Shown piece after piece: positions 18,178 through 27,353 of a stretch of 64,000 bases of DNA. The notes beneath the pieces were generated by a model. The model made no database searches and was not told the DNA's origin. It saw nothing but the letters and a program-made list of their open reading frames with translations. The first letter of the stretch is position 1. Every line of letters begins with the position of its first letter. The DNA comes from Prauserella alba (lineage in GTDB: Bacteria; Actinomycetota; Actinomycetes; Mycobacteriales; Pseudonocardiaceae), in the NCBI RefSeq assembly GCF_024171735.1, contig NZ_JAMTCH010000009.1, forward strand, positions 88,062 to 152,061, given 5' to 3'. The position numbers and the translations under genes are program-made.

Positions 18178-19359
18178 TCAGCCTTCGAACGTCAGGTTCC
18201 TGCCCGACTTCGGGTCGAACAGCTGGAGCCGGTCCGGGTCGAACCACACCTCCAGCGCATCGCCCTCGGCCGCCGCCGAGGCCGCGTCGAGCCTGGTCAC
18301 GATCGTCGACCCGCTGCCGGGTACGTCCGCCGACCCCGCGTCGGCGGCCAGCTCCGCGAGTTCCTCGTTGACGGCCGTCTGCTCCTCCAGCGAGAAGTAG
18401 GCGTACTTCTCCGCGCCCATCGACTCCAGCACGTCCACGGTGGACCGGAACGTCGCACCGGCATCGCGATGCTCGGCGTCCACGAGCGAGACGTCCTCGA
18501 AGTGCTCGGGGCGGATGCCGGCGATCACGTCACGCGGTCCGCCCGCCGCCTCGAGGAGGCTGCGCACCCGGTCGGTCAACGGAACAGTGCCGAGCGGGCT
18601 CTTGAGCGTCCCGTCCTCCAGCGCGGCCGGGACGAAGTTCATCGACGGCGATCCGATGAACCCGGCGACGAACAGGTTCGCGGGCTGGTCGTAGAGGAAC
18701 TGCGGCGAGCCGATCTGCTGCACGTGACCACCGCGCAGCACGACGACGCGGTCGCCGAGTGTCATCGCCTCGGTCTGGTCGTGCGTGACGTACACGGTCG
18801 TCGTACCGAGCTGCTTCTGCAGTTTCGACACCGACGTGCGCATCTGGCCGCGCAGCTTGGCGTCCAGGTTGGACAGCGGTTCGTCCATGAGGAACGCCTT
18901 GGGGCTGCGCACGATCGCACGGCCCATCGCGACGCGCTGCCGCTGCCCGCCGGACAGGTTCGCGGGCCTGCGGTCGAGGTGCTGCGACAGGTCGAGGATC
19001 CGCGCCGCCTCCTCGACCTTCTCGTTGACGGTCGCGTCGTCGGCCTTCGCCAGCCGCAACGGGAACGCCATGTTCTCCCGCACGCTCATGTGCGGATACA
19101 GCGCGTACGACTGGAACACCATCGCGATGTCGCGATCCTTCGGCGACTTCTCGTTGGCGCGCTGCCCGTCGATCCGCAGCTCGCCGTCCGAGATGTCCTC
19201 GAGCCCCGCGATCATGTTCAGTGCGGTCGACTTCCCGCACCCCGACGGGCCGACGAGGATGACGAACTCGCCGTCGGCGATCTCGATGTTCATCTCGGAC
19301 ACGGCGCGGGCGCCATCGGGGTAGCGCTTGGTCACCTTGTCGAGCACGATCTCTGCCAT
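18178..19359 (-). CDS. sugC: Sugar ABC importer ATP-binding subunit (SugC/MsiK type)
   Basis: A 393-residue ATPase. Walker A GPSGCGKST is at 37-45, the signature LSGGQRQ at 135-141, Walker B FLMDE at 156-160, and the C-terminal third is a MalK/UgpC-type regulatory TOBE domain. It drives uptake through SugA and SugB and lies 4 nt after sugB in one operon. The genes lpqY-sugA-sugB-sugC near corA match M. tuberculosis Rv1235-Rv1238, which recycles trehalose released during mycolic-acid transfer; that substrate is inferred from the order. The 127 bp beyond the stop are GC-rich with CGGCTCCGGCG repeats. Confidence 0.9.
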   Translation of the reverse strand: MAEIVLDKVTKRYPDGARAVSEMNIEIADGEFVILVGPSGCGKSTALNMIAGLEDISDGELRIDGQRANEKSPKDRDIAMVFQSYALYPHMSVRENMAFPLRLAKADDATVNEKVEEAARILDLSQHLDRRPANLSGGQRQRVAMGRAIVRSPKAFLMDEPLSNLDAKLRGQMRTSVSKLQKQLGTTTVYVTHDQTEAMTLGDRVVVLRGGHVQQIGSPQFLYDQPANLFVAGFIGSPSMNFVPAALEDGTLKSPLGTVPLTDRVRSLLEAAGGPRDVIAGIRPEHFEDVSLVDAEHRDAGATFRSTVDVLESMGAEKYAYFSLEEQTAVNEELAELAADAGSADVPGSGSTIVTRLDAASAAAEGDALEVWFDPDRLQLFDPKSGRNLTFEG

Positions 19360-19363
19360 TGCC

Positions 19364-20203
19364 TTACCCCTTCACGGCACCGGACGTCAGCCCCGCGACG
19401 ATGCGGCGCTGGAAGAACAACACGAACAGAATGATCGGAATGGTGATCACCACGGCCGCCGCGGAGATCGTTCCCGTCGGGTCGTCGAACTGCGAGGTAC
19501 CCGTGAAGAACGACAGCGCGGCGGGAACGGTTCGCGACGCCTCCGTCGAGGTCAGCGAGATCGCGAACAGGAAGTCGTTCCAGCAGAGGATGAACACCAG
19601 GATCGCCGTGGTGAACACCCCCGGTGCCGCCAGCGGGGCGATCACCTTCCGGAAGGCCTGCGCCGGTGTGGCGCCGTCCATCTTCGCCGCCTTCTCCAGC
19701 TCCCACGGGATCTCGCGGAAGAACGACGAGAGCGTGTAGATCGCCAACGGCAGGGCGAACGTGATGTACGGCAGGATCAGGCCCGGCCACGTGTCGAACA
19801 GGCCCAGTTCCCGTTCGATGTTGAACAACGGTGTGACCAGCGAGATCTGCGGGAACATCGCGATCAGCAGCGACACCCCGACGAGCAGTTTCTTGCCGGG
19901 GAAGTCCAGGCGGGCGACCGCGTACGCCGCCATCATGCCGAGCATGACGGCCAGGAACGTGGCGATGAGCGCGATGCCGATCGAGTTGAACAGCGGCCGG
20001 ATGAACTCCGTGGTCGCGAAGATGTCCTTGTAGTTCTGCAGGGTCCATTCCCGCGGGATGAAGTTGCCGTCGGCGATCGTGTCCTTGGTCTTCAGCGACA
20101 GGGACGCGATCCACAACACCGGAACGAGCGCGTACACCACGACGATGATGTCGAGCAGCGCCCAGCGCGCCTTGCGGCCTGCCGTGGCCGGCTGCATTGC
20201 CAT
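19364..20203 (-). CDS. sugB: Sugar ABC importer permease (SugB type)
   Basis: A 279-residue MalG-like permease with six transmembrane helices and an EAA loop in the cytoplasmic segment ([20 protein letters not shown], residues about 185-205), which docks on the ATPase SugC. The first helix is near 13-33. Its ATG overlaps the sugA stop by one base. It acts with SugA as the translocation pore for a disaccharide, probably trehalose. Confidence 0.92.
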   Translation of the reverse strand: MAMQPATAGRKARWALLDIIVVVYALVPVLWIASLSLKTKDTIADGNFIPREWTLQNYKDIFATTEFIRPLFNSIGIALIATFLAVMLGMMAAYAVARLDFPGKKLLVGVSLLIAMFPQISLVTPLFNIERELGLFDTWPGLILPYITFALPLAIYTLSSFFREIPWELEKAAKMDGATPAQAFRKVIAPLAAPGVFTTAILVFILCWNDFLFAISLTSTEASRTVPAALSFFTGTSQFDDPTGTISAAAVVITIPIILFVLFFQRRIVAGLTSGAVKG

Positions 20204-21159
20204 CAGCGCTTACCTCCCTCGTCACTGCCCGGCGCCGCCGTGCCGAAGCCCTTCACGAAGACGAACGCGATCACCGCGACCGTCAGGAAGATCAGCACCG
20301 CCATGGCGGATCCGATACCGAGATTCAGTCCTTTGATGAGGTTGTTGTAGGTCTGCATCGACACCGACGCCGTGTCGTTCGACCCGCCGGTGAGTACGAA
20401 GATGTTGTCGAAGATCCGGAACGCGTCGAGCGTGCGGAACAGCAGCGCCACGAGGATCGCCGGTTTCATCACCGGCAGCATCACCTTGGTGAACCGTTGC
20501 CACGCGTTCGCCCCGTCCATCGAGGCCGCCTTCATCAGGTCGTCGGGCACGAGCGCCAGTCCGGCCATCAACAACAGCGCCATGAACGGCGTCGTCTTCC
20601 ACACCTCGGCCAGCCCGATGATCAACAGCGACGGCCCGTACTCGGTGAGCGGGGCGCCGCCGTCGGCGAGGAGGTTGGCGAGGTACCCCGTTTCCGGCGT
20701 CCAGGCGTAGTACCAGGAGAACGCGGCCGCCACGGTCACGATGCCGTAGGGGATCAACGCGACCGTGCGGACCAGGCCGCGGCCGACGAGGGTGCGGTGC
20801 ATGACCAGTGCCAGTGCCATGCCGAGGACGAGTTCGATGGCCACGGTGACGACGGTGATCAGCATCGTCGTGCCGAAGGCGGTCCACCAGTACGAGTTCG
20901 ACAGCACCGCGATGTAGTTGTCGAATCCGACGAACTCCTGCTCGCCGGGGAACCGCAGGTCGTAGCGCTGCAGCGACAGCCAGATCGAGTAGGCGATCGG
21001 ATATCCGGTGACGGCGAGCATGACGATCGCCGCGGGTGCGCACAGCAGCCAGCCGAGTCTGCGCTCGGCCTTCTTCCCCTCGCTGTGCTTGGCCTTCTTC
21101 GGTTTCGCCTGCGACGCCGCGGACCCTTCGTCCGGTGCGTCGGTGACCGCGTTGCTCAT
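20203..21159 (-). CDS. sugA: Sugar ABC importer permease (SugA type)
   Basis: A 318-residue MalF-like permease. The cytoplasmic N-terminus is Lys/Ala/Glu-rich ([19 protein letters not shown]), then six helices; the EAA motif is [17 protein letters not shown]. The ATG overlaps the stop of lpqY by 4 nt, so translation of the operon is coupled throughout. It pairs with SugB in the importer. Confidence 0.92.
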   Translation of the reverse strand: MSNAVTDAPDEGSAASQAKPKKAKHSEGKKAERRLGWLLCAPAAIVMLAVTGYPIAYSIWLSLQRYDLRFPGEQEFVGFDNYIAVLSNSYWWTAFGTTMLITVVTVAIELVLGMALALVMHRTLVGRGLVRTVALIPYGIVTVAAAFSWYYAWTPETGYLANLLADGGAPLTEYGPSLLIIGLAEVWKTTPFMALLLMAGLALVPDDLMKAASMDGANAWQRFTKVMLPVMKPAILVALLFRTLDAFRIFDNIFVLTGGSNDTASVSMQTYNNLIKGLNLGIGSAMAVLIFLTVAVIAFVFVKGFGTAAPGSDEGGKR

Positions 21160-22481
21160 GGGATCACGCCCTTCGAGTCGAGCGCGGCGGTGAGCTCCTC
21201 ACGGAGGCGCTCCGCCGTGCGCTGAGGGTCGATGTCGGACGGCGGTGACAGCACCTTGGCCATCACCGTGGACAGGTTCTGGTACGCGGGTGTCAACGGC
21301 CGGACCGCCGCGTTCTGCAACGCGTCCTTGATGGCGCCGCGCATCGGGTACTCGGTCGCCATGCTCGGATTGTCCTCGGGATCGGCCGGTTTCGACGGGT
21401 CGAGCGGCTCGGTGTCGTCGTAGACCGTCTCGATGCTCGGCGGCACCCCGTCGCGGAGCGCGGAGAACTTCTGGTGCTCTGCGCTGCGCAGACACAGTGC
21501 GGCGTCGAACGCCGCCGGCTTGTTCGTCGACGCCGACGAGACGGCCAGGTCGTAGCCGCCGATGGTGCTGCGGCCCGGTTCGCCCTGCTTCACGCCCGGA
21601 TACTGCGCCCACTTGAAGTGCTGCAGCGTGTCCGGCTTCTCCGCGGCATAGGAAGCGTAGACGAACGGCCAGTTGAGTTCGAAGGCCCCGCGGCCCTGCT
21701 GCATCGCGAGGCGGACCTCGTCCTCCTGCTGGTTCGTCAGCGACGGATCCGTCAACCCGGAGGTGGTGACCTCCTTGAGGATGCGCAGCGCCTCGACCGC
21801 ACCCTCGTCGATGACCACGCGCTGGCCGTCGTCGGAGAGGATGCGGCCGCCCGCCGATTCCACAATGGAGTTGTAAACCACGACGAGACCCTCGTACTGG
21901 GCTCCCGTGAACAGGATCTCGTGCGGCTTGCCCTCACGCTTGAGCCGCTTCGAGTCCTCGATCATCTCGTCCCATGTGGACGGCGGTTCCGGGGTGATGC
22001 GGTCGTCGTACCAGAGCAGCTGGACGTTGGTGTTCTTCGGCGCGGCCCAGAGCTTGCCGTCCCACTGCGCGGTGGCCAGCGGCCCCGGCAGGACGTCGCG
22101 CTGTGCCTTCGCCTTGCGGTCGCCGGTCCACTCCTCGATCCAGCCTGCCTCGGCGAACTCCGGAACCCAGGTGACGTCGAGCCCCAGCACGTCCATCGTC
22201 TCGTCACCGGCGGCGAGCCTGCGCACCATCTGCTCCCGCTGGCCGTCGGCGTCACGCGGCAGCTTGTGGTAGACGATGCGGTACCGGCCGTCGGCCTGCT
22301 CGTTGCAGTTGTCGACGACCGTCTGGAAGTTGTCCTCGGGTGCGTAGTAGACGTCGATCGTCCTGCCGTCGCCGGGGCCGCAAGCGGTGACCAGCCCGGC
22401 ACCGGTGGCCAGCGCACACACCAGGCCCGCCGTCCGCGCGGGTGGCCGGTGCCGGCGGGGCCGCGTCCGCCGTATCGCCAT
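21156..22481 (-). CDS. lpqY: Sugar-binding lipoprotein (LpqY type)
   Basis: A 441-residue extracellular solute-binding protein. The ATG at 22481 has GGAGGAGGAG 4 nt upstream. A basic N-terminus (RRTRPRRHRPPAR) precedes a hydrophobic signal and lipobox VTAC, with the lipidated Cys at 34. The rest is a type-1 family fold (DVLGLDVTWVPEFAEAGW, YDLAVSSASTNK). In mycobacteria LpqY binds trehalose for SugABC. It is the first gene of lpqY-sugA-sugB-sugC; a 9-bp inverted repeat lies about 90 nt upstream. Confidence 0.9.
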   Translation of the reverse strand: MAIRRTRPRRHRPPARTAGLVCALATGAGLVTACGPGDGRTIDVYYAPEDNFQTVVDNCNEQADGRYRIVYHKLPRDADGQREQMVRRLAAGDETMDVLGLDVTWVPEFAEAGWIEEWTGDRKAKAQRDVLPGPLATAQWDGKLWAAPKNTNVQLLWYDDRITPEPPSTWDEMIEDSKRLKREGKPHEILFTGAQYEGLVVVYNSIVESAGGRILSDDGQRVVIDEGAVEALRILKEVTTSGLTDPSLTNQQEDEVRLAMQQGRGAFELNWPFVYASYAAEKPDTLQHFKWAQYPGVKQGEPGRSTIGGYDLAVSSASTNKPAAFDAALCLRSAEHQKFSALRDGVPPSIETVYDDTEPLDPSKPADPEDNPSMATEYPMRGAIKDALQNAAVRPLTPAYQNLSTVMAKVLSPPSDIDPQRTAERLREELTAALDSKGVIP

Positions 22482-22570
22482 CTGCTCCTCCTCCACGTCA
22501 TACACGCGGATCGGAGGAACCCGCCTCCGCACCGCGTCGTGCATGAGAATCCGGGAAATTCACGGTCGTG

Positions 22571-22592
22571 CGACCGCTCGGATGAGCGGTCG
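22571..22592. promoter_or_regulatory. Inverted repeat upstream of lpqY
   Basis: CGACCGCTC-GGAT-GAGCGGTCG, a perfect 9-bp inverted repeat with a 4-nt loop, lies 90-111 nt upstream of the lpqY start, in a lower-GC stretch. It may be an operator for sugar control or a leader hairpin. No regulator gene is adjacent. Confidence 0.45.
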
Positions 22593-22678
22593 GGAAAAGG
22601 TATTCCCAATGATCACGGAGGGCAAGCGCGTACTGTAACGATTCGGGGCGAAGCCGTGGCGATTCCCGACGAAAGAAC

Positions 22679-22709
22679 TACGCGCGGGCGCCTCTCCCGC
22701 CCGCGCGTA
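22679..22709. terminator. Hairpin between the stress-type gene and the lpqY operon
   Basis: TACGCGCGGGCG at 22679-22690 and CGCCCGCGCGTA at 22698-22709 form a perfect 12-bp stem with loop CCTCTCC. It is about 60 nt past the stop of the leftward gene ending at 22769 and upstream of lpqY, so it separates the two units. Between stop and stem, GATCTCGGG/CCCGAGATC makes a second short hairpin, and GGCTGAGCTGATC occurs twice. Confidence 0.65.
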
Positions 22710-22768
22710 TCGCGATCAGCTCAGCCCTGAATGCCTGAGCATTTCGATCTCGGGTGCCCGAGATCAGC

Positions 22769-23284
22769 TCAGCCTTGGGTGCCCATGTTCAGCTTGGCGA
22801 GCAGGTCGCGGCCCTGTTCGGCGTTCCGCGGCTGGCACAGCACGTCGTAACGGCCGGCCACCAGCTGGCTCGACGACGAGAAATCGCGCCTGCCGCGGGT
22901 CGACGCGTAACTCACCGCGGCGAACGCGACACCGAAGCCGATACCGACGACGAGTCCGATGAGGATCGGCGCGAGCGCCATGCCCTGCGCGTTGCTGAAC
23001 ATGCTCAGCAACAGGCCGACGAACAGACCGAACCACGCGCCGGACGCGGCACCGGTGCCGAGCACCCGGCCCCACGACAGCCGTCCGATGACGCGTTCGA
23101 CGAGCATCAGGTCGACCCCGACGATCGTCACGTCACGCACGGCGAAGTCGTTGTCGGCCAGGTAGTCGACAGCCCGCTGGGCTTCCTCGTAGGTGTTGTA
23201 CGAACCGATCGGCCACCCGGTCGGCGGCGTGGGCAGCTTCGGCTGTCCGGGCGCCTGACGGCCTGACGACAGTGGACCGGTCAC
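22769..23284 (-). CDS. General stress 17M-like membrane protein (Rv1234-like)
   Basis: A 171-residue protein. The N-terminal part has a Pro-rich stretch and IGSYNTYEEAQRAVDYLADN, the small alpha/beta domain of general stress protein 17M; the middle has two hydrophobic helices with Gly-rich turns (WFGLFVGLLLSMF, ILIGLVVGIGFGVAF). The GTG at 23284 has AGGTGA 5-6 nt upstream; an ATG at 23290 is close. It corresponds by position to M. tuberculosis Rv1234. Membrane-localised, function unknown. Confidence 0.8.
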   Translation of the reverse strand: MTGPLSSGRQAPGQPKLPTPPTGWPIGSYNTYEEAQRAVDYLADNDFAVRDVTIVGVDLMLVERVIGRLSWGRVLGTGAASGAWFGLFVGLLLSMFSNAQGMALAPILIGLVVGIGFGVAFAAVSYASTRGRRDFSSSSQLVAGRYDVLCQPRNAEQGRDLLAKLNMGTQG

Positions 23285-23555
23285 GATCATCACCTGTGCT
23301 TTCGGCTGCTCTGCGTTGTCAGCACTGTAGGCAGCGACCCACCTGGCTGAGTACCCGCAGTGGTCCTCGTTCATGCGTGTTCGCCCGTCCGGAGCCCGGA
23401 CGATACGGCGAATCCTCCACAACAATACGTACTTCCGGGCCGGGATGATCACCGGACACGGCGCGGGATCCACGCGGGGAGGTGACAGCGGCCGCGCCAC
23501 GCCGTGAGGTGATCACCGGCGGGCACGGCGGCCGGAGCGCGCCTACGCTGGGCAC

Positions 23556-24872
23556 ATGGCGGCCGTCAACCGGGTTTTCGCAGCTCAGCTGGCAGGACTA
23601 CCGGTCTTCGGGCCCGACGGCGAGTCGATCGGCAAGGTCCGCGACCTCGTCGCGGGGCTGCGGCTGGACCACCAGCCGCCGCGGGTGCTGGGACTGGTCG
23701 TGGAGGTCTCGACCCGGCGCCGCGTGTTCGTCCCGATGTTGCGTGTCACCGCCATCGAATCGAACGCCGTCACCCTCGCCACCGGTTCGGTGAACATGCG
23801 CCGGTTCCACCAGCGGCCCAACGAGGTCCTCGTACTCGGCCAGCTCCTCGACGCCCGCGCACACCTGTCGGCGGAGGGCACCCGGCTCACGGTCGTCGAC
23901 GCGGCGATGGAGCCCACCAGGACACGGGACTGGGTACTCGCCAAACTGGCGGTCCGCCAGCGCACGGGACCGCTGAAACTGGCGGGCCGCCGGGGCGGAC
24001 TACAGGTGCTGGGCTGGGAGGACGTCTCCGGGCTCGGCCTGACCGACCTCGGCAGACAACCACAGGGCGCCGGCCAGCTGCTGATGCTGTTCGACACGAT
24101 GCGCGCCGTCGACGTCGCCGCGACGCTGCGGGACCTGCCACTCAAACGCAGGCACGAGGTCGCCGACGCGATGGACGACGAGAAGCTCGCCGACGTGCTG
24201 GAGGAACTGCCGGAGGACGACCAGAAGGAACTGGTCGACTACCTCGCCGACGAACGCGCGGCCGACGTGCTCGAAGCGATGAGCCCCGACGACGCCGCCG
24301 ACCTGCTCGGCGAACTCGGGCCCACCGAGCAGACCCGGCTCCTCGAGCTGATGCACCCCGACGAGTCCGGCCCGGTGCGCAGGCTGCTGGCCTACTCGGC
24401 CGACACCGCAGGCGGGCTGATGACCCCGGAACCGGTCGTCCTCGCCCCCGACGCCACCGTCGCCGAAGCGCTCGCCCACATCCGCAACCCCGACCTGACG
24501 TCGGCGCTGGCGAGCATGGTGTTCGTGTGCCGTCCGCCACAGGCCACCCCGACGGGCCGCTACATCGGGTGCGTCCACTTCCAGCGACTGCTGCGCAGGC
24601 CGCCGGCCGAACTCGTCGCCTCCGTCGCCGACACGGACCTGCCGCCGCTGCCGCCCACCGCGCCGCTCGCCGAGCTGACGCGCTACTTCGCCGCCTACAA
24701 CCTCACGTGCGCACCGGTCGTCGACGGCCGCGACCACCTGCTCGGGGCCGTGACCGTCGACGACGTGCTCGACCACCTGCTGCCCGAAGGCTGGCGCGAG
24801 ACCGGCCTGCGCGACCTGGACCCGGCGACCCCGGCCTCCCCCGACAGTCCCGCGGAGAACGACCATGCCTGA
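23556..24872 (+). CDS. Soluble MgtE-N/CBS-pair protein (Rv1232c-like)
   Basis: A 438-residue cytoplasmic protein. The N-terminus (GLPVFGPDGESIGKVRDL) is PRC-barrel-like; the middle has the MgtE intracellular N-domain repeat (LPEDDQKELVDYLADERAAD, SPDDAADLLGEL); two CBS motifs follow near GGLMTPEPVVLAPDATV and LGAVTVDDVLDHLLPEGW. MgtE transporters have these gating domains plus five membrane helices, but none are present here. It may sense Mg2+ or a nucleotide and act on another protein. It overlaps the DUF1003 gene by 8 nt. Confidence 0.85.
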   Translation: MAAVNRVFAAQLAGLPVFGPDGESIGKVRDLVAGLRLDHQPPRVLGLVVEVSTRRRVFVPMLRVTAIESNAVTLATGSVNMRRFHQRPNEVLVLGQLLDARAHLSAEGTRLTVVDAAMEPTRTRDWVLAKLAVRQRTGPLKLAGRRGGLQVLGWEDVSGLGLTDLGRQPQGAGQLLMLFDTMRAVDVAATLRDLPLKRRHEVADAMDDEKLADVLEELPEDDQKELVDYLADERAADVLEAMSPDDAADLLGELGPTEQTRLLELMHPDESGPVRRLLAYSADTAGGLMTPEPVVLAPDATVAEALAHIRNPDLTSALASMVFVCRPPQATPTGRYIGCVHFQRLLRRPPAELVASVADTDLPPLPPTAPLAELTRYFAAYNLTCAPVVDGRDHLLGAVTVDDVLDHLLPEGWRETGLRDLDPATPASPDSPAENDHA

Positions 24873-25404
24873 ACTGACCGGCCGCAGGCGTCTCGACCAG
24901 CCCCGCCATTCGCACCGGTTCGGGCGGCTGACCCCGAATCTGAACTCCGAGTCGTTCGGCAGCATGGCCGAACGACTGGCCCGTTTCCTCGGCACCGGGC
25001 GCTACCTGTTCTGGCAGACGCTGATCGTCCTCGTCTGGATCACGCTCAATCTCACCGCGGTGACGCTGCGCTGGGACCCGTACCCGTTCATCCTGCTCAA
25101 CCTGGCCTTCTCGACCCAGGCGGCGTACGCGGCGCCGCTGATCCTGCTGGCGCAGAACCGGCAGGACGACCGCGACCGCGTCTCCCTCGAGGAGGATCGG
25201 TCACGCGCCGCACAGACGAAGGCCGACACCGAGTTCCTCGCGCGCGAGCTGGCCGCGCTGCGCCTGGCCGTCGGTGAGGTCGCGACCCGGGATTACCTGC
25301 GCAGCGAGCTGGACAAGTTACGCGAAGACCTCAACGGGCAGCCACGTAGCATGGGGAGGCAACAGCAGGCCGCCAGCGACAGAAGGTCGGTGCCCGAGCA
25401 GTGA
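24865..25404 (+). CDS. DUF1003 membrane protein
   Basis: A 179-residue protein with the DUF1003 core: FGSMAERLARFLGTGRYLFW, then two transmembrane helices at about 48-68 and 78-98 (TLIVLVWITLNLTAV; LNLAFSTQAAYAAPLILLA) and the conserved AQNRQDDRDRVSLEEDR after them. The C-terminal half is a charged coiled coil. DUF1003 proteins have no known function. The start overlaps the Mg/CBS gene and the stop overlaps mrp, so the three are one operon, in the order of Rv1232c-Rv1231c-Rv1229c. Confidence 0.85.
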   Translation: MPELTGRRRLDQPRHSHRFGRLTPNLNSESFGSMAERLARFLGTGRYLFWQTLIVLVWITLNLTAVTLRWDPYPFILLNLAFSTQAAYAAPLILLAQNRQDDRDRVSLEEDRSRAAQTKADTEFLARELAALRLAVGEVATRDYLRSELDKLREDLNGQPRSMGRQQQAASDRRSVPEQ

Positions 25405-26546
25405 CCACCACGCAAGAACAGCCCAGTGTCGAGACCGTCCGCACCGCACTGAACTCGGTGCAGGATCCGGAGATCCACAAGCCGATCACCGAGCTCGGCA
25501 TGGTCAAGGACATCACCGTCGGCGACGGCGGGGTCGTCACCGTCGAGGTGTACCTCACGGTGGCCGGGTGCCCGATGAAGGACACGATCACCAAGGACAC
25601 CAAGGCCGCCGTGGCCGAGCTCCCCGGCGTGACGGAGGTGCAGGTCGAGCTCGACGTCATGAGCGACGAGCAGCGCACCGAGCTGCGCAAGCAGCTCCGC
25701 GGCGACGCCGAGGAGCCGGTGATCCCGTTCGCCCAGCCCGGCTCGATGACGCGCGTGTACTGCGTCGCATCGGGCAAGGGCGGCGTCGGCAAGTCCAGCG
25801 TCACGGTCAACCTGGCCGCGTCCATGGCCGAGCGCGGGCTCAAGGTCGGGGTCGTCGACGCCGACATCTACGGCCACTCGGTGCCCCGCATGCTGGGCGC
25901 CGACGAGAAGCCCACCAAGGTCGAATCGATGATCATGCCGCCGCAGGCGCACGGCGTGAAGGTCATCTCCATCGGCATGTTCACGCCCGGCAACACCCCG
26001 GTGGTGTGGCGCGGGCCGATGTTGCACCGTGCGCTGCAGCAGTTCCTCGCGGACGTCTTCTGGGGCGACCTCGACATCCTGCTGCTCGACCTGCCACCCG
26101 GCACGGGCGACATCGCGATCTCCGTGGCGCAGCTCATCCCGAACGCCGAGATCCTGGTCGTGACCACGCCGCAGCAGGCAGCCGCCGAGGTCGCCGAGCG
26201 CGCGGGCGCGATCGCGCTGCAGACGCGTCAGCGGGTGGCGGGCGTGATCGAGAACATGTCGTGGTTCGAAGCCCCCGACGGGTCGAAGATGGAGATCTTC
26301 GGCTCCGGCGGCGGGCAGACGGTCGCCGACTCGCTGTCGAAGTCCGTCGGTGCCGAGGTGCCACTGCTCGGCCAGGTGCCCCTCGACCCGCGGCTGCGCG
26401 AACAGGGCGACGCGGGTACGCCGCTGGTGCTGTCGGCCCCCGACGCGGCCGCCTCCGAGATCATGCGCGCGGCGGCGGAGAAGCTGTCGGTCCGCGCACG
26501 CGGCCTCGCGGGGATGATGCTGAACGTCTCCCCTGCCGGCAGCTGA
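25401..26546 (+). CDS. mrp: Mrp/ApbC-type Fe-S cluster carrier ATPase
   Basis: A 381-residue P-loop protein. An N-terminal MIP18-like (DUF59) domain (SVQDPEIHKPITELGMVKDI, with Cys57 in VAGCPMK) precedes the Mrp/NBP35 ATPase, whose deviant Walker A GKGGVGKS is at 125-132. The usual C-terminal CxxC pair of E. coli Mrp is absent (region NMSWFEAPDGSKMEIFG), as in mycobacterial Mrp. It is expected to carry Fe-S clusters to client proteins. It matches Rv1229c. GTG start, 4-nt overlap with DUF1003. It ends in a 21-bp repeat array. Confidence 0.92.
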   Translation: MTTTQEQPSVETVRTALNSVQDPEIHKPITELGMVKDITVGDGGVVTVEVYLTVAGCPMKDTITKDTKAAVAELPGVTEVQVELDVMSDEQRTELRKQLRGDAEEPVIPFAQPGSMTRVYCVASGKGGVGKSSVTVNLAASMAERGLKVGVVDADIYGHSVPRMLGADEKPTKVESMIMPPQAHGVKVISIGMFTPGNTPVVWRGPMLHRALQQFLADVFWGDLDILLLDLPPGTGDIAISVAQLIPNAEILVVTTPQQAAAEVAERAGAIALQTRQRVAGVIENMSWFEAPDGSKMEIFGSGGGQTVADSLSKSVGAEVPLLGQVPLDPRLREQGDAGTPLVLSAPDAAASEIMRAAAEKLSVRARGLAGMMLNVSPAGS

Positions 26547-26556
26547 CGAACACCTC

Positions 26557-26663
26557 CGCGTGTCCTGCGCCCATCCGTCGCCCGGCCACCACCCCGACGC
26601 GCTGACGCGCGGCTGTGCCGTGCGCGTGTTCTGCGCTCGGCACGCGTGTCCTGCACTCGTGCA
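26557..26663 (+). repeat. 21-bp 3'-end repeat array after mrp
   Basis: The array starts 10 nt after the mrp stop on its sense strand: a unit at 26557-26577 (CGCGTGTCCTGCGCCCATCC), a 44-bp stretch, then units at 26622-26642 and 26643-26663 in 21-nt register. The 44-bp stretch, with CGACGCGCTGACG and GTGCCG, recurs after the acyltransferase at 39394-39466. Confidence 0.8.
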
Positions 26664-26690
26664 GCCGGTCGACCCGGTGCGCGGCCCCGC

Positions 26691-26746
26691 AGCGGCGTGA
26701 GTGCAGCGGCGTGATTGCGGCGGCGTGATTGCGGCGGCGTGATTGC
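26691..26746. repeat. 14-bp tandem repeat, 4 copies
   Basis: Four copies of a 14-bp unit (AGCGGCGTGATTGC or GGCGGCGTGATTGC) run without a gap between the mrp array and the tatB array. A related, looser set of CAGCGGTGATCNCGG units lies near 27078-27115. No gene covers either. Confidence 0.75.
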
Positions 26747-26770
26747 CGCGGTGACCACGGCGACATGAGC

Positions 26771-26820
26771 GGTGGTCCCGAGGCCTCCACCCCCAGTGCG
26801 AGGGATGCCTCGGGACCACC
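26771..26820. other. Strong hairpin in the mrp/tatB intergenic region
   Basis: GGTGGTCCCGAGGC at 26771-26784 pairs perfectly with GCCTCGGGACCACC at 26807-26820 across a 22-nt loop that can pair in part. It lies in the centre of the 807-bp gap and could act as a terminator for either strand or be a relic of a mobile element. Confidence 0.5.
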
Positions 26821-27172
26821 CGCGCGTGCACGATCCGCGCATGCGCTCCTCGGTCGGAACACCACTGCGGTCGCCGCGCGCACTCCGCAACCGGTGTCAC
26901 TCACCTGCCGGTCAGACCCCCTCGGCCCTGGCCGGTGTCCGGGCACGGAGCCGTCGGACACCGGGTTCACGCACCCGAACCGACGAAGGTTGCCGAGTCG
27001 GCGCAGGACCCGACGAAAGTAGGGTGCGGCAAGCGGCGTCGACCCGGGACCCGCTGCCGGCGCGCTGTGGTGACCGAACAGCGGTGATCCGGCAGCGGTG
27101 ATCACGGCAGCGGTGGCCGGACGGCGCCGGACGGCGGAGCGGGAGCGGACGTCGAACCGGTAGCGGTCCTCA
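26821..27172. other. Non-coding stretch between mrp and tatB
   Basis: No convincing gene: open frames here lack codon bias and a ribosome site. The stretch holds GACGAAGGTTGCCG and GACGAAAGTAGGGTGCGG, which look like paired short repeats, a weak GGTGTCCG/CGGACACC hairpin near 26935-26965, and loose GATCACGG repeats near 27100. Confidence 0.4.
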
Positions 27173-27235
27173 CGGACAGGAACGCAGAACACGCGGTGCC
27201 GGGTGCCGAACATGCGGTGCCCGGTGCAGAACTCG
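27173..27235 (-). repeat. 21-bp 3'-end repeat array downstream of tatB
   Basis: Three 21-nt units on the minus strand (CGAGTTCTGCACCGGGCACC, CATGTTCGGCACCCGG and CGTGTTCTGCGTTCC) lie 118 nt past the tatB stop and on the tatB sense strand. The convergent mrp gene carries its own array facing this one. Confidence 0.8.
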
Positions 27236-27353
27236 GCGCTGCCGGCGAACGTGTGCGGTCGGGACCCGCTGCAGCGCCCCGAGGCGGGTGACCGCCCCGG
27301 GCGCATGACCACGGGACCGGATGACCACGGGGTCGGTGGCTACGCGGGAGAGG

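Noticed and set aside
26761..27022. Open frame with GGPEASTPSARDASG in the mrp/tatB gap
   Set aside because: It covers hairpins and repeats, lacks a ribosome site and has no family.
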